From contig NZ_MTBC01000003.1 of NCBI RefSeq assembly GCF_002072105.2, positions 248,001 through 312,000 of the forward strand: a stretch of DNA of 64,000 bases, read 5' to 3'. The stretch is from Croceivirga radicis. Its GTDB lineage: Bacteria; Bacteroidota; Bacteroidia; Flavobacteriales; Flavobacteriaceae. Shown in pieces: positions 26,890 to 34,200 of this stretch (position 1 is the first letter of the stretch; each line of letters begins with the position of its first letter). A program made the translations under genes and the position numbers. A model generated the notes under the pieces. That model was not told the DNA's origin. It ran no database searches and saw only the letters and a program-made list of their open reading frames with translations.

Positions 26890-28275
26890 TTACTGCTGCT
26901 TCACCTTAGTAACAAAAGCTTCCAAATCGGTAAGGTTATAATTGGTTTGCTCGCCTTTGGCCATGTCTTTTACGGTAAATTCGCCTTGGGCAATTTCACT
27001 TTCACCTAAAAGAATAACATACGGTACATTGCGCTTATCCGCATATTTAAATTGTTTTTGCATTTTGGTTGAAGACGGATACAAATCTGCACGCAAACCA
27101 TGACCACGTAATGCGGTAACCAAACGCAATGCGGCACGACCTTCTTTTTGTCCAAAATTTAGGCATAACACATCTAAAGACTGCTCCATAGCTTTTGGAA
27201 ACAAATCCAGCTCTTCTAACACCAAATAAATACGGTCTAGACCAAAAGAAATACCAACGCCACTCACATCTTTAAGTCCAAAAATACCGGTAAGGTCGTC
27301 ATAGCGGCCACCGCCACCAATAGACCCCATTTTTACGCCTTCTGGTGCAGCTACTTCAAAAATAGCACCCGTATAATAATTTAATCCACGGGCCAAAGTA
27401 ACATCTAGTTCTAGCTTGGCAGACTTAAGCCCTAACTCGGTTACGGTTTCTAGAATCTCATCTAGCTCTGCCACACCTTTCATCCCCACTTCAGAAGTTA
27501 CCAACAAATCTTTTAGTTGGTCTAATTGCTCCGCTACGGAACCTTGCATATTAAAAAGTGGTTGTGCTTTTGCAATTGCAGTTGCGGAAATGCCTTTGGC
27601 CAACATTTCTTCTTTTACTTTTTCTTCTCCAATCTTATCTAACTTATCCAAAGCCACGGTAAAATCTACCAGTAGGTGTTGTGCGCCAATTACCTCCGCT
27701 ATACCAGACAACACTTTTCTGTTGTTTAGTTTAATGGTAGTACCGCTAAGTCCTAAATCTGTAAAAACAGCATCGTACAACTGTACAAACTCCACCTCTT
27801 GTAGCAGGCTGTTGGCACCCACCACATCGGCATCGCACTGGTAAAACTCCCTAAACCTACCTTTTTGCGGTCTATCTGCCCGCCAAACTGGCTGTACTTG
27901 GTAGCGTTTAAACGGAAAATCTATCTCGTTCTGGTGCATTACCACATACCGCGCAAACGGTACCGTAAGGTCATACCGCAGGGCTTTCTCCGTAATTTTA
28001 GGTGCTATGGTACTGCTATTTTTAGAACTGTACGTTACATCATCAACTTTAGAAATAAAGTCGCCCGAATTTAAAATCTTAAAGATTAGACGGTCGCCCT
28101 CTTCTCCGTACTTGCCCAAAAGAGTATCCGAATTCTCAAAACTTGGCGTTTCTATGGGCATAAACCCAAAGGTTTCAAAATGCTTTTTTATGGTTTTGAT
28201 AATGTGGTTACGCTTAGCGACCTCTACTGGAGAAAAATCGCGAGTTCCTTTAGGTATACTTGGTTTTTGGGCCAT
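26890..28275 (-). CDS. hisS: Histidyl-tRNA synthetase
   Basis: Class II synthetase charging tRNA-His. The 461 residues show motif 1 around the N-terminal PKGTRDFSPVE, motif 2 GRFREFYQCDADVVG, the histidine-specific LARGLNYYTGAIFE block and motif 3 GVGISFGLDRIYLVLE. The C-terminal anticodon domain ends near VKQQ. It has a strong promoter upstream (28293-28323). The core gene is flanked on both sides by the same kinds of repeat blocks. Confidence 0.97.
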   Translation of the reverse strand: MAQKPSIPKGTRDFSPVEVAKRNHIIKTIKKHFETFGFMPIETPSFENSDTLLGKYGEEGDRLIFKILNSGDFISKVDDVTYSSKNSSTIAPKITEKALRYDLTVPFARYVVMHQNEIDFPFKRYQVQPVWRADRPQKGRFREFYQCDADVVGANSLLQEVEFVQLYDAVFTDLGLSGTTIKLNNRKVLSGIAEVIGAQHLLVDFTVALDKLDKIGEEKVKEEMLAKGISATAIAKAQPLFNMQGSVAEQLDQLKDLLVTSEVGMKGVAELDEILETVTELGLKSAKLELDVTLARGLNYYTGAIFEVAAPEGVKMGSIGGGGRYDDLTGIFGLKDVSGVGISFGLDRIYLVLEELDLFPKAMEQSLDVLCLNFGQKEGRAALRLVTALRGHGLRADLYPSSTKMQKQFKYADKRNVPYVILLGESEIAQGEFTVKDMAKGEQTNYNLTDLEAFVTKVKQQ

Positions 28276-28292
28276 AAGTTGTATTTAAAATG

Positions 28293-28323
28293 CAAATATA
28301 AGTTGCCATGGCTGCCCTGCCAA
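28293..28323 (-). promoter_or_regulatory. Promoter of hisS
   Basis: On the minus strand TTTG (28321-28324 region) and TATATTTG (28293-28300) are 20 bases apart, an exact Bacteroidota promoter. The -7 box is about 17 bases from the hisS ATG. Confidence 0.75.
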
Positions 28324-28355
28324 AGCTGGGCTAAGCCGACCGTTTATTTCAATAT

Positions 28356-28829
28356 TTAGTTTTCTATAATAGCATCGAACCATTGGTACAATTCCCCTTT
28401 GGTTATGACAGCCCCTTGTTTAATAAGCTCAAACTTATCTACATTTTTATCGTGGCTGTATGCTTTGGATGCGGTGAGGTATTCTACAAAGTCTGATTGC
28501 CAGTTCTTTTTAAACCAACCAAAACCTTCTTTGGTGCGCAGGTCTATTTCTGGATTCATCACTTTTACGGAAATCAGTTTCATCTCTTTCTCTTCTAAAT
28601 GAAACAGATGCATGTGGCGTTCCGAGATATTTTCTAAATAGTTTACCTTATTTAAAACCCCTTCCCAGATTAAATCGCTAAACACATCTAGCTCTTCTTC
28701 TGCTACTGAAGGCTTATCTTTTTTTAATTGCTCCCATTCCGTTGCGGTGATGCTCTGGGTTGCTAAAAAGTTGATAAACTCTTGGTGTAGCTCTTCTAAC
28801 TGCTCTTTAGTGAGTCTTCTGTATTTCAT
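28356..28829 (-). CDS. DUF6495-family protein
   Basis: A 157-residue soluble acidic protein without signal peptide or membrane segment. It begins MKYRRLTKEQLEELHQEF and contains KVNYLENISERHMHLF and a C-terminal GELYQWFDAIIEN. I recall this pattern as DUF6495, a Flavobacteriia family with no known role, often close to hisS. A -7-like box TATTTTTG lies at 28860-28867 on the minus strand. Confidence 0.7.
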   Translation of the reverse strand: MKYRRLTKEQLEELHQEFINFLATQSITATEWEQLKKDKPSVAEEELDVFSDLIWEGVLNKVNYLENISERHMHLFHLEEKEMKLISVKVMNPEIDLRTKEGFGWFKKNWQSDFVEYLTASKAYSHDKNVDKFELIKQGAVITKGELYQWFDAIIEN

Positions 28830-28908
28830 GGTTGTATTGCTGCTATACTAAATTGGCTGCAAAAATACGGAAAGTTGTGTTTTGTTTGGGTGTTGGGTTG
28901 ATGGTCAA

Positions 28909-28970
28909 TCGTTGTTCGTTGTTCGTTTTTCGTTTTTCGTTTTTCGTTTTTCGTTTTTCGTTTTTCGTGG
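28909..28970. repeat. Heptamer VNTR, 6 copies of TTTTTCG
   Basis: Six exact TTTTTCG units occupy 28926-28967, after the same GTTGTTCGTTGTTCG prefix as the three-copy locus at 24731. Confidence 0.95.
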
Positions 28971-29099
28971 ATAGAAGTAAAGTGCTAAAATGAATTTACC
29001 AAGGAATTGAATAACATATGGCAATTTTTACTTGCTAAGAGGTCTCGACTGCGCTCGATCTGACAGCAATAGCAATTTATGAAATAGAAATTCTCATTA

Positions 29100-29290
29100 C
29101 TACAACACTAAGATGCTGAAACAAGTTCAGCATGACGAATACAGACAGTACTTCTACTTTGTACTTCGTACTTTTTACTTCTTAACAGATTTCTCAGTCA
29201 TAGCTACACTATTCCTATCGAAATGACACCATATATTTGTTTAAAACAAGATGCTGAAACTTGTTCAGCATGATGAAAACAGACAATACT
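29100..29290. repeat. ~139-bp repeat, array C (2 copies)
   Basis: Cores begin at 29113 and 29251. The second has the variant AAACTTGTTCAGC, which makes the hairpin arms match better. A further diverged single unit begins near 30382. Confidence 0.8.
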
Positions 29291-29324
29291 TTGTACTTTC
29301 TACTTAATACTTCACACTTCTTAC

Positions 29325-29362
29325 TCGGTACTGCACTTGTTACAAACTAGCGCTAGCGGGGG
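29325..29362 (+). repeat. CTAGCGCTAG boundary repeat, copy 4
   Basis: CGGTACTGCACTTGTTACAA with ACTAGCGCTAGCGGGGGG after it. It is the left, inverse partner of copy 5 at 30203 and lies downstream of the immunity-like gene. Confidence 0.88.
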
Positions 29363-29432
29363 GAAAGGATTTTTCACTTTATAGACCTCATTATTAGAGA
29401 CCATAAAGCTGGACAGGCATACGCTAATAAGT

Positions 29433-29458
29433 AAAAAGCCCCACCAAAGTGAGGCTCT
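29433..29458 (-). terminator. Terminator of the immunity-like gene at 29469
   Basis: On the minus strand AGCCTCAC, a TTTG loop and GTGGGGCT are followed by five T's, about 11 bases after the stop codon. Confidence 0.75.
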
Positions 29459-29468
29459 CAATATCTAT

Positions 29469-30164
29469 TTATTCTTTAACTCGCCAAAAGTCTTCTTTGA
29501 GAAGTTTGTAAATTCGAGAGGAATTAATTCCCCAGTCTTCAATATCATCTTCTAACAAAACCTCTTTCGCTCGCATAAAAAAGTCAAAAATATTGTCTTC
29601 CAATTTTGAATGAACTTGGTTTAACAAACCTTGTCCGTACCTCCAAATTTCATCTTTATTTTCGTCTTCCACGCCTAACAGAAGTACATCTCCATGAAGC
29701 ATTAACCCTATTTGGATAAATCCTTTCGTGTTCCAATTTTCTTCTTTGCTTTGATATTTCTTAACTTCTTCCAGAATTTTTTGATGTGGAAAGATATGGT
29801 CGATTGTGCTAAAATATTCCTCTCCATTCATTTCTACACCATCATACATACTGATTGATGTTAATGGATATAAGTCCATCCCTTGATCATCAAGAACAAT
29901 CTTTTCTAACTTAAATGATTGATAACCTATCTTATATAAAGAGATAAAATTCAAAAACACTGAAGGTAGAATTGGGTTAGATACCAAATCCGAAAAACCC
30001 TCTACATTCTTATCGACTTGTTTTAATAATTCTAGTCCTATTCTATTCATAAAATTAAGGCTCGTTAAAAAGCCCTTTAATTCAGGATACTTTGTTACAA
30101 TCTCTCTTCCTCCTGTATGCTTTCCAATTATAGCGTCATGAATTTCCTTTCTAACAGGATACAT
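29469..30164 (-). CDS. Immunity-like protein (SUKH-like) fused to a nuclease-toxin tail
   Basis: From ATG 30164 the frame gives 231 residues. Residues 1-20 (MYPVRKEIHDAIIGKHTGGR) are not part of an immunity protein; they are the end of a WHH-type HNH nuclease toxin, which continues in frame upstream to 30212. The rest, from about residue 38 (MNRIGLELLKQ, alternative ATG at 30050, 193 residues), has the acidic mixed alpha/beta pattern of immunity proteins. The late block GFIQIGLMLHGDVLLLGVED, then DEIWRYGQG, then a helical end, resembles SMI1/KNR4 (SUKH) proteins. If so it would bind and neutralise a nuclease toxin. I think 30050 is the true functional start. It lies between inverse boundary repeats 4 and 5. 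Confidence 0.65.
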   Translation of the reverse strand: MYPVRKEIHDAIIGKHTGGREIVTKYPELKGFLTSLNFMNRIGLELLKQVDKNVEGFSDLVSNPILPSVFLNFISLYKIGYQSFKLEKIVLDDQGMDLYPLTSISMYDGVEMNGEEYFSTIDHIFPHQKILEEVKKYQSKEENWNTKGFIQIGLMLHGDVLLLGVEDENKDEIWRYGQGLLNQVHSKLEDNIFDFFMRAKEVLLEDDIEDWGINSSRIYKLLKEDFWRVKE

Positions 30165-30212
30165 ACTTGTTCCATCTTGATGATGATGCCAAGTATATGG
30201 TTCACCCCCCCG
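30051..30212 (-). pseudogene. Remnant of a WHH-family HNH nuclease toxin C-terminus
   Basis: Reading the same frame upstream of ATG 30164 gives GGEPYTWHHHQDGTS, joined to MYPVRKEIHDAI and HTGG. Together these are the hallmark end of WHH/HNH-EndoVII toxin domains (TWHHHQD...M.LV...IH..  HTGG). The frame opens only at a TAG inside boundary repeat copy 5, with no start codon before 30164, so the toxin domain has lost its N-terminal half exactly at the repeat. It is a cassette fragment, not an active toxin. Confidence 0.75.
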
Positions 30213-30245
30213 CTAGCGCTAGTTTGTAACTAGTGCCCATAAGAG
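30203..30245 (-). repeat. CTAGCGCTAG boundary repeat, copy 5
   Basis: CCCCCCCGCTAGCGCTAG followed by TTTGTAACTAGTGCCC, inverse to copy 4. The stem TAGTT/AACTA with ACA loop is perfect. The toxin remnant starts right at its G-rich edge. Confidence 0.9.
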
Positions 30246-30454
30246 TGAGTAAAGTACAATAATTCAAGAAAACAATCTTATCAATTTAAATATGATACCT
30301 ATTTTGCGCTAAATAGTGAACAACAAAACAAAACCGCTGCTATTCCTTTCGAAATGACAGCATACATTTCTTTAAAACGAGATGCTCAAATAATTTCAGC
30401 ATGACAAATACAAACGGTAATTTTTACTTTTTACTTTTCACTTAATACTTTACT

Positions 30455-30490
30455 GGTACGGCACTAGTTACAAACTAGCGCTAGTAGGGG
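30455..30490 (+). repeat. CTAGCGCTAG boundary repeat, copy 6, overlapping the immunity gene 3' end
   Basis: GGTACGGCACTAGTTACAA followed by ACTAGCGCTAGTAGGGG. On the minus strand it supplies the last codons (SPTSASL) and TAA of the 242-residue immunity protein at 30468-31196. Confidence 0.9.
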
Positions 30491-31196
30491 AGGATTGACT
30501 TTTAAAATACTCTTCAATTTTCCTCACATCATTAAGGACATAGTCATTTCCTTCAAAAAGCAGCTTTATTCTTTTTAATAGCAAATTGGTATCTCCTCTT
30601 TTTAAAAGGTATGATACCACAACACCGCTCAAAACTTCCCTTTTGCCATAGCCTTTTTTAAGCTCTTTCTGCTTTTCATCTATCTTTAATAATGCATCGT
30701 CTACTTTTAACACCCTTTCATTGATGTACTCATGTATTCCTTCCAAAGAACTTAGTTTTTCAATAAAAGGTAAACCGATTGATTCCATAAATCTAATATG
30801 ATCAGATACGATAGGTTCAACATTTGTATCAATTGCTACACGGTAGTAATAGGATTTCCCGTCTAATCCATGATTATCAACAAAAGGAGATTCAAAATCA
30901 CCAACTCCAAACTCTTCAGCAAAGTCCAAATCTAGCACCCTAACTATAGTATTATTTTTTAAGGACTCTGGAAAAATAACAGACTGAATATTTGATATCT
31001 CTTTGTTTTCCAATGTAATACTTGGTCTAAAAACTACAGAGTCGACCCCTTTACTTGACTCTCCCCAAAAAACGGAAAAATCACCTTTTAAAAATTCCTT
31101 TGTTGATTTTTTGAGTTTAAATCCTTGATTTATATAGTAATCTGATAAAGCATCAGTTACCTTACTTTTTATCTCTTGATTTAGCTTTTTATTCAA
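30468..31196 (-). CDS. Probable immunity protein for the adjacent nuclease toxin
   Basis: A 242-residue soluble protein without signal peptide. I do not recognise its family. It begins MNKKLNQEIKSKVTDALSDY, has a central mixed alpha/beta region (VVFRPSITLENKEISNIQS) and a helical second half with RVLKVDDALLKIDEKQKEL. The function is inferred from position: it starts 4 bases after the toxin stop codon, is cytoplasmic, and is specific to this locus, as immunity genes are in polymorphic toxin systems. Its final residues are written by boundary repeat copy 6, so the native C-terminus has been replaced or extended by the repeat. It is the last gene of the long operon. Confidence 0.65.
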   Translation of the reverse strand: MNKKLNQEIKSKVTDALSDYYINQGFKLKKSTKEFLKGDFSVFWGESSKGVDSVVFRPSITLENKEISNIQSVIFPESLKNNTIVRVLDLDFAEEFGVGDFESPFVDNHGLDGKSYYYRVAIDTNVEPIVSDHIRFMESIGLPFIEKLSSLEGIHEYINERVLKVDDALLKIDEKQKELKKGYGKREVLSGVVVSYLLKRGDTNLLLKRIKLLFEGNDYVLNDVRKIEEYFKSQSSPTSASL

Positions 31197-31200
31197 ATCT

Positions 31201-34200
31201 TTAGTTTTTTATTGCAATAACTGATTTAACGGTAGTCTGTCCAGCATCACTACCAAATATTCTTAAACTAGTGTTTGCAAAATCTATTGTACTATTATTT
31301 GCAAGACCTAAACGCTGCAATAACAATGTTGCCTTTTCTGAGTCACTGACTTTAACAACTATGCTATTTACACTTCCAGATTCAAACAAAGGATAAACTG
31401 TACTTTGATTGGGGGTAGCAGCATCTAACCAACTCGATGACCAACTCTTATCTTTCGTAGAAAATTTCGCATCACCTAAATGGAATTTGCCAGCATCATC
31501 GACTCCTAAATAATCAATTCTAATTTTTGTGCCGTTAACCTCTAAAGTGACCTGTTCTACTATCTTATCAGCATCCAAACCTAAGTCTGTTTGAAATCTT
31601 GAACGAGCTGCCCCAGTTTCAAAATTATTTGCAAAGTCTCTCAAATTCTTCCACCATTTCCCTTGACCCCATTTTGCCAACGGAGACCCAGAAACCAAAT
31701 TACCTTCTGCTAAAATATCCCAGTATCTACCTGGCTCCTGCAATACATCGTCAAAAGTTTCAAACCAACTAGGGTTATCAATCAGGTCTTGTTTAATACC
31801 ATATTGAGCATTTCCAAGTCTAGAAGTAATAGCGTCAAGATGCGACCCTGTCACATGATCAGCATCCAATCTATTCAATATTTTGGTTAGGTCATCGCCT
31901 GTCGCACTTCCTAAAACATCACCTAAATCACCTTTCAGAGCAGTTTCTAATTTTGGTAAATCTATCCCTCTTCCTCTGCTAGCAATGTCATTCAATTTCG
32001 AAAGAACACTGGGTTCGAGCTTAATAGCATCGGGTAAATGATTGACAGCCCCCCACCAGTCTACCAACTCCGGTTTCCCCGCTATGGTGGTCAGTTTATC
32101 GACATCTTCAGCAAAATCGTCAATGAACTTATGGGCGTCTCCGTTTAACGCCTTTACTTTTTCTAAAAGAGCTAAACGGGCGCCATCTGATAAAGCTTCT
32201 GCATTATTTAGTCCTGCTACAAATTGATTTAAAGTAGAATTTGCAACACCTTCTAAATTTCTAATATCTGCAAGAATATTATCAATTTGACCTACAAGAG
32301 TATTACCATAGACCAGATTTTCAAGGGCTTCTAGCCTCTTTAAACCACTGTCCTTTTCTAAAACGGATTTAAGCTGACTATTATCAAAGACTCCTTGGTC
32401 TAATTTAATTCTAAAATCGTTTAAAACATTTGTTGGTACGCTTTCGTCCAACAAATCAAAAAACGTAAGGATTTTACCATTCTTATAAGACAGTGTGCCT
32501 AATGACCTTACTGTTAACTCACCACTTTTAACAGCGTATTTTAAGCCTCTATAATAAAGTATACCATTTTTAGCAGCTGCTCTTAATAATTTAACTTCTC
32601 CACTGGATAGTATTGGTACTGCAAGTGCAAATGCGTAAACAGATGCATTAGCATAATCTCCTCTTACTGTAAAATATACAAAGCCAATACCTTCTGCAAT
32701 GGCATCTGCACCAATAAATGAAAGACCAACAGATGCTACATCCAAACCCCCAGCTACTATAGGATCTATTACACTCCAACTATCTTTATTGTAGGTGTTG
32801 CTAAATTGATAATTATCATTAAATACATTATCTACATCTTCGAACCATTGATAAAAACTACTAGAAAAGGCATATTGCTCTCTGTAATAGTCAAATTCCT
32901 CACTTTCTACTATATACTTTTCTTTAAATAATATAGAATTTGGTACATACGTCCAATTATCATTTTGTGCAGCAGCATCTAAAAGCTCTGCTACTTTTAG
33001 GTCATAATCGAGTTTTTCTAGTTCGTAATTCGGGTTGGGAACGCTTCCCGGTGAACCTTGATTGATAAATTTAGTAGGAACAGGTATATTGTTGATAATA
33101 TCAAATTCTGGCTCTTTTAAGAGAATAACTTCATTAATAAAATTATTCCCCGCGACATTATCTTTTATATCATCTTCAGATTTTTGCTCTCCTGTTGCAA
33201 AAAGCAACCTATAATATTTTCTTTGCGGTTTATAGGTTTGAGTATAGACACCATTTAAAAATTCATCTATATCCCCTTTACCTTTAACTAAACTCGAGAT
33301 TTCACTATTTAAACCAGAAGGAATATCTGCCCATTCTACATTAGCTTTACCATAAACCCCTGGCCAAAAGAATACAGATTTTCCAGGCGTATCCACTACA
33401 TAGGGCATGGTAATTACAACAGCATTTTTTGAGCTTAACTCACTTGCCTCATATACTTCTTTTGCATAGGCATTCCAATCCCCATTATTAGGTATTACAT
33501 CAACTTTTTGAAAAACAACAAATATTTCTGTTTCCCTATTTGTAGTTTCTGATAAATATTGTAAACGATGTTCCAACCTATTGAACAACGCTTTCTCTAG
33601 AAAAATATAACCGTTGGTCAAGCTAAGAAAATCATTCTCAACTGTTACGTCTATATCTCCTAAAAGGAAATAATTATCACCATCATTATATGTGTATTGT
33701 ACTTGATTATAACCTTCAGCTATAATGTCAACCGCTTGTTGCTTTGCTGCGGTAATTCTATCAGCTATCACATCGTCGGTACCTAAAGCATGTATGAATG
33801 TGGCTTTATTAGGCCTGTTTTGACTAAAATATGGACTATTGCCTTCAATATTTATACCGCAGTTTGTAAGTAATACTCTTTCTATACTACCGTTAGAATC
33901 AATATAAGGTATATTGCTATTGGTCTCTTTTGCGTATTTAAAAGTTGTCTTATAGGTAGCTGCACATTCATTGGGTCTGTGTTGATATAAATATACTTTT
34001 TGAGAATCAGATAAATTTTCTTTTAAATATGGGTTTAATTTAAACTTGTTATCTTCTATTGTTTCAGTACTATCCTTGTAATAGCCAATAAATATTCCAT
34101 TATCATCAAATCTAGCTTCATAAGGGATTGTTTCAAATCTAAACCCTGCTATAGTTCCAGTTGGAGCATTGTTACCAACTTTATATCTAATACTATTTGC

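Larger units (their letters stand above)
28830..29468. other. Repeat-rich non-coding block 3
   Basis: No gene in 640 bases. In order it has a -7-like box for the DUF6495 gene, the six-copy TTTTTCG repeat, a TCTCGACTGCGCTCGA hairpin element (29043-29058), two ~139-bp repeat units, boundary repeat copy 4, and a terminator for the gene to the right. Confidence 0.8.

Noticed and set aside
29043-29058. Terminator from the TCTCGACTGCGCTCGA hairpin
   Set aside because: No T-run follows and no gene ends there; it resembles a dispersed flavobacterial intergenic repeat.
25395-30490. Integron attC sites at the CTAGCGCTAG repeats
   Set aside because: They do not show the GTTRRRY/RYYYAAC core sites, the copies are in inverse pairs, and no integrase gene is in the window.
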